64,000 nt of DNA from Methylomonas sp. LW13 (lineage in GTDB: Bacteria; Pseudomonadota; Gammaproteobacteria; Methylococcales; Methylomonadaceae): NCBI RefSeq assembly GCF_016865255.1, contig NZ_CP033381.1:4340001-4404000 (forward strand). The letters run 5' to 3'. Shown here piece by piece: positions 22,270 to 32,201 of the stretch. The notes beneath the pieces were generated by a model. That model was not told the origin of the DNA. It saw only the letters and a list, made by a program, of their open reading frames with translations, and did not search any database. The first letter of the stretch is position 1. Each line of letters opens with the position of its first letter. Both the position numbers and the translations under genes were made by a program.

Positions 22270-23292
22270 ATGTCTAAAACTTATGATGTAGCAGTCGTCG
22301 GCGCCACTGGCGCGGTCGGCGAAACCATGATTTCCATTTTGGAAGAACGCAATTTTCCGGTGGGCAAAGTCTATGCATTAGCCAGCGAGCGCTCGGCCGG
22401 CAAACGTATCCCGTTTAAAGACGGGTCGCTGGTGGTGGAAGATTTGGCGACCTTCGATTTCTCGAAAGTGCAGATCGGCTTATTTTCTCCCGGCGCGTCA
22501 GTGTCTGCGGAGTATGCGCCCAAAGCCGCCGCGGCCGGCTGTGTGGTGATCGACAACACCTCGCAATTTCGCTACGACGACGACATTCCGTTGGTGGTGC
22601 CGGAAGTCAATCCGGAAAAAGTTGCCGACTACAAAAATCGCGGCATTATCGCCAACCCCAATTGCTCGACCATCCAGATGTTGGTGGCCTTGAAACCGAT
22701 CTACGATGCGGCAGGTATCAGCCGCATCAACGTTGCCACCTATCAAGCAGTGTCCGGCACGGGCAAGGAAGCGATTGAGGAATTAGCCACGCAAACCGCG
22801 AATTTGTTGAATGCCAAGCCGGTCGAGCCTAGCGTGTATCCAAAGCAAATTGCTTTCAACGTGTTGCCGCAAATCGATGTCTTCATGGATAACGGCTACA
22901 CCAAGGAAGAGATGAAAATGGTCTGGGAAACTCGAAAAATCCTCGGTGATGCCGATATTCTGGTCAACCCCACAGCGGTGCGGGTGCCTGTGTTTTTTGG
23001 ACATTCGGAAGCTGTGCATATCGAGACTAAAACCAAGATTTCCGCTGAGCAGGTTCGCGAGCTGTTGGCGTCTGCCCCCGGGGTAACGTTGTTGGACGAA
23101 CGTGAGAACGGCGGTTATCCAACGGCGGTGACGGAATCATCCGGCAACGACGATGTATTTGTCGGCAGAATCCGCGAGGATATTTCCCATCCGACCGGCA
23201 TAGATCTATGGGTAGTGAGTGATAACGTCAGAAAAGGTGCTGCGCTTAACAGTGTGCAAATAGCCGAAGTGCTGGTAAAAAGCTACATCTAG
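22270..23292 (+). CDS. asd: Aspartate-semialdehyde dehydrogenase
   Basis: Reduces aspartyl phosphate to aspartate semialdehyde, the branch point for lysine/DAP, methionine and threonine. The N-terminal GATGAVGETM NADP loop and the catalytic Cys in NPNCSTIQM are visible. The 340-aa length fits the USG-1/Asd2-type group. It follows leuB by 5 bp, and fimV starts about 70 bp later, an order shared with pseudomonads and other gammaproteobacteria. Confidence 0.96.
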   Translation: MSKTYDVAVVGATGAVGETMISILEERNFPVGKVYALASERSAGKRIPFKDGSLVVEDLATFDFSKVQIGLFSPGASVSAEYAPKAAAAGCVVIDNTSQFRYDDDIPLVVPEVNPEKVADYKNRGIIANPNCSTIQMLVALKPIYDAAGISRINVATYQAVSGTGKEAIEELATQTANLLNAKPVEPSVYPKQIAFNVLPQIDVFMDNGYTKEEMKMVWETRKILGDADILVNPTAVRVPVFFGHSEAVHIETKTKISAEQVRELLASAPGVTLLDERENGGYPTAVTESSGNDDVFVGRIREDISHPTGIDLWVVSDNVRKGAALNSVQIAEVLVKSYI

Positions 23293-23361
23293 TCTACGCT
23301 TAGCTCTGTGTTTTATAGTGGGTCAGTAAGTACCGAGGTATTACAAGTGAAGGAAAGCAAT

Positions 23362-26300
23362 GTGAGCAATTTAACTAAAGCCTTAGCGGTTGTATCGTTA
23401 CTGGCACCAGTCAGTGCCCAACCCTTAGGTATCGGCGAAATTGAATTACATTCTGCCCTAAACCAAAAACTCAATGCCGAAATCAGACTCAGCGTCGCAC
23501 CGGGCGAAAATCCGGCCGATGTCTCGGTAAAATTGGCCCCGCCGGAAAAATTTGACCAAGCCGGCGTAGTTTGGAATTATTTTCTGTCCAAGATCAAGTT
23601 GGAGCCGGTTGTGCAAGCAAACGGCTCCATCATCGTAAAAGTCTCCTCAAGGGAAGCGTTGACAGAGCCGTTTCTGGATTTCCTGTTGGAAGTCACTTGG
23701 CCGCAAGGCAGCATGATGCGCGAGTTCACATTGCTCATCGACCCACCGGCCGCTTATAACCAACCGGTCACGCCTGTCGTGGAAACCAGCGGTTACAGTG
23801 CCGAACCCATTGAGCCACTAGAGCGCCCGATCAAGAGAACTCGAACTGCACCAAAGCGAGCAGTGCGAGCCGCCCCTGCCGACAACATTACGCCAGAAAC
23901 ACCCACTAGCGGCGAATTCGGCCCTATCCAAAAATCGGATACTTTATGGAGTATCGCCACCCAAGTGGGCCAGGAAAAGAACATTCCGACCCAGAAAATG
24001 TTGACCGCTTTGTACAGAGCCAATCCGGACGCATTTAACAACGGCAATATCAATTCGCTGAAAGAAGGCGCCACCTTAAAGATTCCTGAGCCGGACGCAA
24101 TTATGAATCCGGCACAAAGACAAGCGCAAAATGAGCGAAAAGCCGCCAATAAGCAGGTCAAGCCGGAAACCGCACAAGCAGAAACCACCAAGAAAGCGCT
24201 CGAATTGGTAGCACCTACCGAAGCGAAGGCCGCCGGCACGGGTTCAACAAAAACCGAACAAAATTCGGCTGCGACAGCCAATCCTGCTTTAAATAGCGCT
24301 GCTGATCAAGCCAGCGAAGGGAAAGACCTGGAATTACAAGCTCGCATCGAAAAGCTCGAGCAACAACTAGGCATGATGCAGCAATTGCTGGCCTTAAAAG
24401 ATCAGCAACTAGCCACTTTACAAAACAATAAACCAGCAACGGCCGAGCCTAGCCCTCAGCCCGCGCAACCGGCACCTCAGCCACCCGTTGCCAGCCCCGA
24501 GGCCCCAGCTCCGGCAGTAATGCCGACTCCGACTCCGCAACCATCGGTTTCCGAACCTGCAGTGGTGACACCACCGGCGCCCAAGCCTATTGTTCCACCC
24601 GCACCCAAAGTTACTCCGCCGCCACCTCCATCGGTTGTTGCAGAAGACGAAGGCTTATTTAGCTCGGATGCTTACTACTGGGTTGCCGGCACCTTAGGTA
24701 CTGGTATTTTGGGCTTGCTGGGCTGGTTGTTATGGCGCAAACGTAAAATCGACGAACGCACCAACACCGAAAGCATGTTCGCATCGGCCAGTCAAATTCG
24801 GCTGCCCGATTCTGAGAGCAGCCTTTCCGTACCGATTATGGACATTAGCAGTACCGATGAATACGACGTCGGTACTGTAGGCGAAAGTTCGTTTATCAGC
24901 GACTTTACTCCTAGCGATTTCGATGCCTTCGACACCGATCAAAATGAAGTTGATCCGATCTCGGAAGCCGACGTATACTTGGCGTATGGCCGCTATCAAC
25001 AAGCGGAAGAACTGATCCGCCATGCAATAAGCGAACAGCCTAACCGCGACGAATGCAAACTGAAATTACTGGAAATCTATTACGCCAGTGAAAACAAAGA
25101 CGGCTTTGCCGGTTATGCGCAAGAACTGGCCGATGCCGGCAAACAAGCCGATAAGCCATTCTGGAAAAAAGTCACGGATATGGCTAAAGAAATCGTCCCA
25201 GATTTAGCCTTGTTTGGCGGCAGTTTTGCCGCTACCACAGCGCCCATCAGCAAAGGCGATACTAGTGTTAGCGCAGCGAGTTCCACCGTGGCCGACACGG
25301 AAATTATCGATTTGGATAAGGGCTTTGCGCAGCTCGACGACGATTTGTCGGATCTGAATATCGATAAAGATTTGGCACTCGAAGACAACGGACTGGATTT
25401 TGATTTGGGAAGTTTCGGCGGCAGCGCCAGGTCACCGCTTGAAAACAAGCAAGCCGATGCAAATATCGAAAGTATTGATTTCGATCAGCCACCTGCTTCT
25501 AAATCTGCGGCGAAGACTATCGAAACCACGGAAAGTGCCGCAGTTTCCAGCAACGATGACATAGAATCGTTCGACTTCGACTTTGCGCTAGATTCTGACT
25601 CGGAAAAAACTGAAGCGGATTCGGCTGCTTTGGCGCTTGAATCTTTGGATTTTGCCAGTTTTGCCGAAATTGCTGCGGATACTGAATCCGAAACGACTGA
25701 CAACAAAGAGGAGATGGAAACAAAATCTCCTAACTCGATCGATGCTTTGGAGAGTTTCGATTTTAACTTCGATGTCGACAATGCAACTCCGGAAGCAACT
25801 GCGGATAAATCTAACGAGGATGCCGCAAAAGCCGAGATATCAACAGATATAGAATCATTCGACTTTAGTGATTTCGATGGCATAAAAAAGACCGCTTCAG
25901 ACCTTACGGACGGCAGCAAAGAAGCGTTAGCGGACGCAGACAGTTTCGATTTCGACTTCGACAGCATCACCTCCAAAGCGCAAACTGACGACAGCCTAAG
26001 CATCGAACCTGAACTGAATTTAGAATCGCAGTTGAAACTGGAAACATTCGATTTTTCCGATTTTGACAATATCACCCCGAAATCAGCCCAATCTTCAGAT
26101 CAGGTTTTGGAAACATCTGCGCAACCGAGCGGCGAGTTCGATTTTAACTTCGACTTTGACACGCCAATCATCAGCACTACAGACACCGACGAGTTTGAGT
26201 TGGGGGTTTCCGATTTGACCGATATGGACGAATTCGAAACCAAAATCGATTTGGCGAAAGCCTATATCGATATGGGCGACACCGAGGCGGCAAAATTGAT

Positions 26301-26376
26301 AGCCGAGGATGTCTTGTCCAAAGGCTCAAAACAACAACAACAAGCCGCACAGGCTTTACTTGACGAACTTAAATAA
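23362..26376 (+). CDS. fimV: FimV-like polar hub / peptidoglycan-binding protein
   Basis: Large (1004 aa) inner-membrane protein. FimV organises polar type IV pili and other polar machinery in Pseudomonas and relatives. Order of parts: signal peptide (1-19), conserved FimV N-domain (about 22-120), LysM peptidoglycan-binding domain (about 195-250, IQKSDTLWSIATQ), coiled coil (about 325-365), Pro-rich linker, one TM segment (about 435-455), a TPR-like region, then a long acidic part with repeated E-S-[FL]-D-F motifs, and a C-terminal FimV domain (KIDLAKAYIDMGDTEAAKLI). The GTG at 23362 has AAGGA 8 nt upstream and gives a proper signal peptide; GTG at 23347 and an ATG-like start at 23308 are alternatives. 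Confidence 0.92.
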   Translation: MSNLTKALAVVSLLAPVSAQPLGIGEIELHSALNQKLNAEIRLSVAPGENPADVSVKLAPPEKFDQAGVVWNYFLSKIKLEPVVQANGSIIVKVSSREALTEPFLDFLLEVTWPQGSMMREFTLLIDPPAAYNQPVTPVVETSGYSAEPIEPLERPIKRTRTAPKRAVRAAPADNITPETPTSGEFGPIQKSDTLWSIATQVGQEKNIPTQKMLTALYRANPDAFNNGNINSLKEGATLKIPEPDAIMNPAQRQAQNERKAANKQVKPETAQAETTKKALELVAPTEAKAAGTGSTKTEQNSAATANPALNSAADQASEGKDLELQARIEKLEQQLGMMQQLLALKDQQLATLQNNKPATAEPSPQPAQPAPQPPVASPEAPAPAVMPTPTPQPSVSEPAVVTPPAPKPIVPPAPKVTPPPPPSVVAEDEGLFSSDAYYWVAGTLGTGILGLLGWLLWRKRKIDERTNTESMFASASQIRLPDSESSLSVPIMDISSTDEYDVGTVGESSFISDFTPSDFDAFDTDQNEVDPISEADVYLAYGRYQQAEELIRHAISEQPNRDECKLKLLEIYYASENKDGFAGYAQELADAGKQADKPFWKKVTDMAKEIVPDLALFGGSFAATTAPISKGDTSVSAASSTVADTEIIDLDKGFAQLDDDLSDLNIDKDLALEDNGLDFDLGSFGGSARSPLENKQADANIESIDFDQPPASKSAAKTIETTESAAVSSNDDIESFDFDFALDSDSEKTEADSAALALESLDFASFAEIAADTESETTDNKEEMETKSPNSIDALESFDFNFDVDNATPEATADKSNEDAAKAEISTDIESFDFSDFDGIKKTASDLTDGSKEALADADSFDFDFDSITSKAQTDDSLSIEPELNLESQLKLETFDFSDFDNITPKSAQSSDQVLETSAQPSGEFDFNFDFDTPIISTTDTDEFELGVSDLTDMDEFETKIDLAKAYIDMGDTEAAKLIAEDVLSKGSKQQQQAAQALLDELK

Positions 26377-26695
26377 GCATCGATTGCAGCAGCCGATTCG
26401 TCTAAATTGTTAGATCCCGCTTTTTGGAAAAATCGGTAGCGGCTCAGTTATTTCATAGGCCGTTTAGCACAAGCGTTTTATTCCCAAACTATCGCCAGCC
26501 TAATCAGAACTCGGCAACATCACTCACCCAACCAAGCTGCTACAGCCGGGCATTTTCAGCACAATGCCAGTTTCCACAATAGTTTGCACTAGCGCGTAGC
26601 CTGCATTTGCAGACCAGCCGAGAGCAGCTTCCAACACCAAATTGATGCTATGCTGGCGCATTACCGCAATTTAGAAGCCATCCGCCACATCAGAC
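26377..26695. other. 319-bp gap without a recognised gene
   Basis: Between fimV and the radical SAM gene. No convincing reading frame, RNA or terminator was seen. It should hold the promoter of the downstream gene, but no clear -35/-10 pair stands out. Confidence 0.5.
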
Positions 26696-28198
26696 ATGCC
26701 CCGTATCGTTATATCTACCCTCAACGCCCGATACATTCACACTGCTTTTGGCTTACGCTATCTCTACGCCAACATGGGCACGTTGCAAACGGACACGGTC
26801 TTATTAGAATTCGGCATCCAGCAGCGCCCAATCGAAATTGTCGAAAAACTACTGCAACAACAAGCGCGGATTATCGGCCTTGGCGTTTATATCTGGAATG
26901 TGGCGGAAATCAGCGCCGTGATAGCCATCCTGAAACAAGTCGCACCGGAAATTATCATCGTACTTGGCGGGCCGGAAGTCAGTCATCCGCCCGATTTACC
27001 AAGCATTGCCGAATCGGCGGACTATGTCGTCACCGGTAACGGCGAATTAAGTTTTCCGCAATTATGCCGGCAGTTGCTGTCAGGATTTAAACCAACCGAA
27101 AAAATCGTGGCTGGCGAGATGGCCGCATTGGACACCCTGGCGTCGCCATATCCACACTATACGGAAACCGACATCCGTCAACGGATTATCTACGTGGAAG
27201 CATCGCGCGGCTGTCCGTTCAAATGCGAATTTTGCCTGTCGTCGCTGGACACTACCGCCAAACCGTTCAACTTAAACGGCTTTTTGCGCGAAATGGAAAT
27301 TCTATACCGGCGCGGTGCACGACACTTTAAGTTCATCGACCGCACCTTCAATCTAAAAGTAGACAACAGCGTTGCTATCCTTGAGTTTTTTTTGGCTCGC
27401 TTGAGCGAAGATCTATATTTGCACTTTGAAGTGATTCCGGACAATTTGCCTGAACGTCTGAAGCAGGCCATCAGCCAATTTCCGCCCGGTGTACTGCAAT
27501 TTGAAGTGGGTGTGCAAACCTTTGATCCTGCCATCCAACATCTGATCAGCCGCAAACAGGATAACCAGAAGACCGAAGCCAATTTAAGCTGGCTCCGGCA
27601 ACATTCCAACGCCCATATTCATGCCGATTTAATTGCCGGCCTGCCTGGCGACACTCTTGCCGGCTTCGGTGCCAGTTTCGACAAACTGTTTGCACTCAAC
27701 CCCCAAGAAATTCAGGTCGGGATTTTAAAACGCCTGCGCGGCGCACCAATCAACCGACACAATGAAGCGTACCAGCTACGTTATGACCCGCTGCCACCCT
27801 ACGCCATTCTCAGCACGCGAGATATAAGTTTTACTGACTTGCAACGTATTACGCGATTCGCCCGCTTTTGGGATTTAATCGGCAACTCAGGCCGGTTTGC
27901 CGCGAGTTTGCCGCTCATTGTCGCCGAACAACCGTTTACCCGCTTTTTACAATTCAGCGATGCGCTATACGCCTTAACGGACAGTACCTGGCAAATTGCT
28001 TTGAAACGCTTATTCGAATTAACCTACTCGGTCATGACTGACACACTATTTGTACCACCAGCCGAAGCGATGGCAGCGTTAGACGAGGACTATCGAAGGA
28101 GCGGCGAAAAAAGTCAGCCGGCGTTCTTACAACAAGCCGCAACAGTGTTCGCGACGAAGCGCGGTGTGGCGAATAAACGGCAAACTCAACACCTATAA
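26696..28198 (+). CDS. B12-binding domain radical SAM protein (DUF4080-type)
   Basis: 500-aa protein with an N-terminal cobalamin-binding-like domain (about 1-140; note GLGVYIWNV and VLGGPEVSH) and a central radical SAM domain with the cluster motif CPFKCEFC at about residues 174-181, followed by a C-terminal DUF4080-like part. Proteins of this type are predicted methyltransferases or ring-modifying enzymes; the substrate is unknown. No Shine-Dalgarno is evident before the ATG. It converges with the epimerase gene. Family membership is clear, function is not. Confidence 0.85.
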   Translation: MPRIVISTLNARYIHTAFGLRYLYANMGTLQTDTVLLEFGIQQRPIEIVEKLLQQQARIIGLGVYIWNVAEISAVIAILKQVAPEIIIVLGGPEVSHPPDLPSIAESADYVVTGNGELSFPQLCRQLLSGFKPTEKIVAGEMAALDTLASPYPHYTETDIRQRIIYVEASRGCPFKCEFCLSSLDTTAKPFNLNGFLREMEILYRRGARHFKFIDRTFNLKVDNSVAILEFFLARLSEDLYLHFEVIPDNLPERLKQAISQFPPGVLQFEVGVQTFDPAIQHLISRKQDNQKTEANLSWLRQHSNAHIHADLIAGLPGDTLAGFGASFDKLFALNPQEIQVGILKRLRGAPINRHNEAYQLRYDPLPPYAILSTRDISFTDLQRITRFARFWDLIGNSGRFAASLPLIVAEQPFTRFLQFSDALYALTDSTWQIALKRLFELTYSVMTDTLFVPPAEAMAALDEDYRRSGEKSQPAFLQQAATVFATKRGVANKRQTQHL

Positions 28199-28244
28199 AC
28201 TTGCTTGAGCTTGAATAACATGAAGAGGCTTAAAGGTATTGAGT

Positions 28245-29102
28245 TCACCCATCCGCGCCCGGCAACGGTCGCACGGTTGCATAACCATCCCGATAGCTAG
28301 GGTACAAAAAGCGGTAACCCAAGGCCTTGAGCCTGGTGTTGCGACAGCGTTTGTTTTGTGGGGCATCTGGAGCTAATAACAACGGTGGAGGCTGAGGACA
28401 AGCAAATTGTTCGGCCAACCAACTCATCACTTCCCAAAGCGGGGCCGGCTCATCGTCGGTCGCCAGATAGCAAGGCTCCAAGGCTACACCCGCGAGTTGT
28501 TTTTCCAGTAAAAATAACAACACCGCCACACAATCCTCCGAGTGAATGCGGTTGGTATAACTGGGCGGTTGCTGTTGGATGCCCTCCCCTCGCTCCACTC
28601 GGCGTAATAACCAATCACGACCCGGCCCATAAATTCCGGAAAAACGCACGACGCAACTGCGGTCACTCGCAATCCACAAGCGTTTCTCCGCCGCAGCCAG
28701 CCGGCGGCTCGTGGCGCTAGCCGGTTCAGTGACACTGGTTTCATCAACCCATTCGCCACGATTCTGTTCGTAAACACTGGTTGACGACACCATCAACCAA
28801 AAAGGTGATGTTTCAGCTGCCGCAAAATGCGCTAACAAATTGCGCAAACCAACATCATACAGCGCTTGATATTCCTCAGCCTGTCGGCTATCGGGAGCTA
28901 CGATAAATATCACCGCATCAAAGCTGCTTGGTAAAGTAACCAATGACGAGGCCAATCTTATATCGGCAATAAAAATGGGAAACGGGGTCGAGGCAGCCGG
29001 CGCGCTGCGCTTCAACCCGGTTACCTGATGCCCCTGCTGGTGCAAGCGCAAAGCCACCGGATAGCCAATATCTCCACAACCGATCACTAGTATTTTCGCC
29101 AT
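28245..29102 (-). CDS. NAD-dependent epimerase/dehydratase family protein
   Basis: 285-aa extended short-chain dehydrogenase-like protein. The Rossmann loop VIGCGDIGYPVALRL lies at residues 5-19 in the GxGxxG form typical of YeeZ/YbjT-like members rather than sugar epimerases. A STSVYEQNRG segment matches the Ser/Tyr active-site region, and an FSGIYGPGRDWLL block follows. The ATG at 29102 gives the natural start MAKILVIGC; an upstream ATG at 29129 adds nine unlikely residues. The substrate is unknown. Confidence 0.82.
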   Translation of the reverse strand: MAKILVIGCGDIGYPVALRLHQQGHQVTGLKRSAPAASTPFPIFIADIRLASSLVTLPSSFDAVIFIVAPDSRQAEEYQALYDVGLRNLLAHFAAAETSPFWLMVSSTSVYEQNRGEWVDETSVTEPASATSRRLAAAEKRLWIASDRSCVVRFSGIYGPGRDWLLRRVERGEGIQQQPPSYTNRIHSEDCVAVLLFLLEKQLAGVALEPCYLATDDEPAPLWEVMSWLAEQFACPQPPPLLLAPDAPQNKRCRNTRLKALGYRFLYPSYRDGYATVRPLPGADG

Positions 29103-29283
29103 AGTATTTACCCAAGATAATCTGCACACCGCCTATTATGGCCTGCCGCAACAAGATAAACGCTATAAAAACCGTGTCTCGAACGCATTCGAAAATGAGT
29201 GCGCTGATTTTAGTGCGTTGCCGGATTTGCTCACAACTTTGTGTAAGCACTTATGAACAAACCGGCCTCTGTTCAATAGGCAT

Positions 29284-29319
29284 AAAAAAACCGGGTGGAG
29301 TACTGGACTCCAACCGGCC
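29284..29319 (-). terminator. Rho-independent terminator of the PEP-CTERM gene
   Basis: Minus strand: CCGGTTGGAGT, loop CCAGT, ACTCCACCCGG, then TTTTTTT. The 11-bp stem has one mismatch. It ends 25 bp after the stop of the gene at 29344-29850. Confidence 0.85.
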
Positions 29320-29343
29320 TAAAAGCCCAATGATAGCTTGGGA

Positions 29344-29850
29344 TTAAACGACCTGTTTACGACGACCTATATACAGAAAGCCCATCAACGCACTTGTCAT
29401 AAACCATACAGAAGCGGGGAGAGGCACGCTAGTGACAGGATTTTGATTAGCGGCTGCTTTCAGATCAAATCCAAACAGAAAGCTTAAGTTGTTGGTAATC
29501 ACGCCAGGTTTTACAAAGGACAACAAGAAGGTATTAGGAGCGCTCAGCTCGTAATTACCGGCTTCGCTAACCCAACCGCTTGCTGTCAACAGGCCCAATT
29601 TAAAAGGGCTAGCAGAGGCAAAGCTACCTACACCGTTAAAAGTGTACACAGGTGCATCAGCAGCCAGATCAGCGGTAGCAGCAAAGATACCGAAGGTGTC
29701 ACTTGAAGTAAATGGGAATGCACTAGAACCGAAGGAGATAAAATTACTATCGCCGTCAGTAGCTTCCCAAATGATGCCTGCTGAGCTTGCAGTCGAAACT
29801 GCAAACAGGCAAACAGCAAGCCAAAGTTTTAAAGATAAAAGCATTTTCAT
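29344..29850 (-). CDS. PEP-CTERM sorting-domain protein
   Basis: 168-aa exported protein. The signal peptide spans about residues 1-24 (cut near TASSAG). The C-terminus has the PEP-CTERM architecture: a VPLPASVWF motif (the VPLPA variant), a hydrophobic helix, and a basic end GRRKQVV. Such proteins are handled by an exosortase (EpsH/XrtA) and often linked to exopolysaccharide. The mature middle part matches no family I recognise. It is a single-gene unit with its own terminator; two start codons (29850, 29844) are equally possible. Confidence 0.83.
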   Translation of the reverse strand: MKMLLSLKLWLAVCLFAVSTASSAGIIWEATDGDSNFISFGSSAFPFTSSDTFGIFAATADLAADAPVYTFNGVGSFASASPFKLGLLTASGWVSEAGNYELSAPNTFLLSFVKPGVITNNLSFLFGFDLKAAANQNPVTSVPLPASVWFMTSALMGFLYIGRRKQVV

Positions 29851-29884
29851 GGATTGTTCCCCATTTTCACTTACGTTAACAAAC

Positions 29885-29900
29885 GGCTATCCTTTAGCCA
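29885..29900 (-). promoter_or_regulatory. Weak sigma54-like promoter of the PEP-CTERM gene
   Basis: The minus strand reads TGGCTAAAGGATAGCC, with GG and GC at the 12-bp spacing of -24/-12 promoters, about 35 bp before the start. The -24 half is good (TGGC) and the -12 half poor (TAGCC). Some PEP-CTERM genes are controlled by PrsR with RpoN, which makes it plausible, but it could be chance. Confidence 0.3.
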
Positions 29901-30736
29901 CCTTATACTCCGAAGCCGATATTGCATAACAACATCAGCTTTAGCAGAGTTCTGTCTGCTTACTACGAGTCTTCAACTCTCGTAAGCCGCTACTGCCGAA
30001 CATTCGTTGATCGCAAGGCAATAGCTCAAAATGGTTAATCCCTGAAACAGAGATCAAGTTCAATAGATGAATTGATATATTCAAACGACTTTACTTAAAC
30101 GGCGCTTTTTACAAAGGCATGGCACCCACTTGAATAACCTGGCTACATTAGGGTGCATACCCCTTCGGCTTTCTCCCTAGACTTATCCCTATACAACGGC
30201 ATAAACCACTGAATGCAAGCCCCGCTACCCACCACCAATCGCTCCCAACTCTACCGTGCAATATAATGCGCCACAATCCATTGCTAAGACAGAAACGCCT
30301 TCCATCTTTATGAATAGTCGTGCATCTGTCGGACAAATCGGTTGTTCAAAACTAAAAACCGCAATTAGAAATTGGGTATGCCGAGATTCTACAGCCGGCA
30401 ACTTAATCCTTTATTAACAAAATATTAAGTTTTGATTAAAGCCTTTAACGAACGATGCTTTGCTGGCTGGGCTACCACCCTGTAAGACCAACTATTGAAG
30501 TTTATCAGCGAGCCAAACTGGCATGAATCATGGCCGCTACAAGACTCATAATGAAGATAGCGGATGCGCAGAAAAATAAGCTCGCACGGGAAAACTATTT
30601 CAAAACGCCATCAGCGTTGAGCGCACATGGGAGTTGGATTTGCAAAAAACTATGCCTCATACCCAGACTTTAAACTGGCGTTTGATGCAACGATTGCGAG
30701 AGCTTTGGTCAACCAAAAGCAGTCCGTAACGGCTGT
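29901..30736. other. 836-bp gap without a supported gene
   Basis: AT-rich stretch between the PEP-CTERM gene and the left end of the integrative element. Reading frames of about 60 codons exist (for example 30148-30336 on the minus strand) but lack a ribosome binding site and any family resemblance. No RNA gene or strong hairpin was seen. Confidence 0.5.
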
Positions 30737-30783
30737 TATGGCGTCCCGGAGACGATTCGAACGCCCGACCTGTCCCTTAGGAG
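30737..30783. repeat. Left attachment site (partial tRNA-Arg copy)
   Basis: 47 bp identical at 46 positions to 40367-40413. It covers the tRNA 3' end from the encoded CCA through the T-arm to the anticodon stem. The single difference (C at 30764, T at 40394) turns an A-U pair of the T-stem into a G-U pair. The 5' half of the tRNA is absent, so this copy is not functional. Confidence 0.93.
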
Positions 30784-30899
30784 TGCGCTTCAAATCAAAA
30801 GCCACCACAAAGCACAACAAAACATAACAATAAAAATCAGATACTTACTTGCAACCATCTTTGCCTAGCTTTTGTTATTTGTTATGGATTTTTGTGGCT

Positions 30900-30921
30900 T
30901 AGTGTGACGTGAGTGTGACGC
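30900..30921. repeat. Left arm-type repeat pair
   Basis: Two tandem 9-mers AGTGTGACG (30901-30909 and 30912-30920) spaced 11 bp apart, one helical turn. The 22-bp block is repeated at 40301-40322 with one change and in the same orientation, just inside the other end of the element. Such paired sites near att are typical arm-type binding sites for the N-terminal domain of tyrosine integrases. Confidence 0.75.
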
Positions 30922-31067
30922 CGTAGTATACTTAAACCCGCAAACAAAACGGGCCTGATGACGCTACCAACATCACCAAGCCCTGACCGACTCACTTAAC
31001 GAACAGGGTTAAGCAATGGCTGAGGGCATCATACCAAAACGCCGATTGCTGTCCCATAGGCGGCAAC

Positions 31068-32186
31068 ATGGCAAACATACGCAAGCGCACCACCAAAACC
31101 GGCGAGACCTACTATACGGTGCAAATTAGGCTGAAAGGCTGCCCGCCACAAAACGAAAGTTTTAACCGCCTGACCGATGCACGCAAGTGGGCGCAATTAA
31201 CGGAAGCGGCAATCAAGGAGGGCCGGCACTTCAAAACAGCCGAAGCTAAAAAGCACACGGTAGTGGAGATGATAGACCGATATGCAACCGATGTAGCCCC
31301 CAACAAATTCAAACCTAACGAACTACGCATACGCGGCCCGATTCTCGAATGGTGGAAATCTGAAATAGGCTACCTTCGACTGTCCGATTTGAGCATCACA
31401 GATTTTGTGACCTGTCGGGATAAGTTAGTAAACCATGGCGGCAACAAAGGTAAGCCGCTAGCCGCTGCGACCGTCAAACGCCACTTTGTCGCAATCGGCC
31501 ACGTTTTGAAAATATGCCACTTAGAATGGCGATGGATTGAGAAAAACCCGCTCAAGGATGGCATCATTGAAATGCCAGAGTTGCCGCGCGGTATCGTTCG
31601 TTTTTTGGATGACGGCGAATTATCCAGACTAACGGCGGCATGCAAGGATTCGCCAAACGAATTGCTTTACCCCGCCTTTGTGTTGGCTATATCCACAGGC
31701 ATGCGGCAATCGGAAACCATGAACCTGTATTGGCGGGAACCGGAAAGCCCGCCGACCGAAACCGCTTGGGGCGTGGTCAATCTGTCCGAGTCCTGCATCA
31801 TTCTGCACGCAACCAAAAACGGCGACAGGCGGCGCGTACCGTTAGCCAATCAAGCGTTGGCCGAGCTGCAAAAACTGAGCAAGGTTAGACGATTAGACAC
31901 GGCTTTAGTCTTTCCCTCTCCCACTCACCCACACAAGCCCATCGAGCTAAAAAAGGCGTGGTTGAATGCCTTACAATGCGCCGAAGTTAATAATTTTCGC
32001 TGGCACGACCTTAGACATTGCACGGCATCTTATTTAGCAATGGGCGGCGCGTCCATGGTCGATATTGCCGCCGTCCTTGGTCACCGCACCCTGGACATGG
32101 TGAAGCGTTACGCGCACTTGTCAGACGGCCATATTGCCGGCGTAGTAGAACGCATGAACAGCCGGATATTCGGCGCTAACCCTTAG
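31068..32186 (+). CDS. int: Tyrosine recombinase / phage-type integrase
   Basis: 372-aa site-specific recombinase that should integrate and excise this element at tRNA-Arg. The N-terminal arm-binding region covers about 1-60, the core-binding SAM-like domain about 65-165, and the catalytic domain about 185-360. Catalytic residues are present: Arg in STGMRQSE, Lys in ATKNGDRR, HDLRH, the H in LGHRT, and the nucleophile Tyr in KRYAHLS. It is next to the left att site, reading inward. No frameshift, so it is probably active. Confidence 0.95.
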   Translation: MANIRKRTTKTGETYYTVQIRLKGCPPQNESFNRLTDARKWAQLTEAAIKEGRHFKTAEAKKHTVVEMIDRYATDVAPNKFKPNELRIRGPILEWWKSEIGYLRLSDLSITDFVTCRDKLVNHGGNKGKPLAAATVKRHFVAIGHVLKICHLEWRWIEKNPLKDGIIEMPELPRGIVRFLDDGELSRLTAACKDSPNELLYPAFVLAISTGMRQSETMNLYWREPESPPTETAWGVVNLSESCIILHATKNGDRRRVPLANQALAELQKLSKVRRLDTALVFPSPTHPHKPIELKKAWLNALQCAEVNNFRWHDLRHCTASYLAMGGASMVDIAAVLGHRTLDMVKRYAHLSDGHIAGVVERMNSRIFGANP

Positions 32187-32201
32187 CCCATAGGAACAAC
32201 C

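Noticed and set aside
24160-26100. Long minus-strand frames opposite fimV
   Set aside because: They are produced by the repetitive acidic codons of fimV and rich in Ser; no independent signals.
30148-30336. 62-codon minus-strand frame in the gap before the element
   Set aside because: No start signal, odd composition (run of Trp), no recognisable domain.
30627-30827. 66-codon frame over the left att site
   Set aside because: It runs through the tRNA-derived att sequence; no ribosome binding site and no resemblance to any family.
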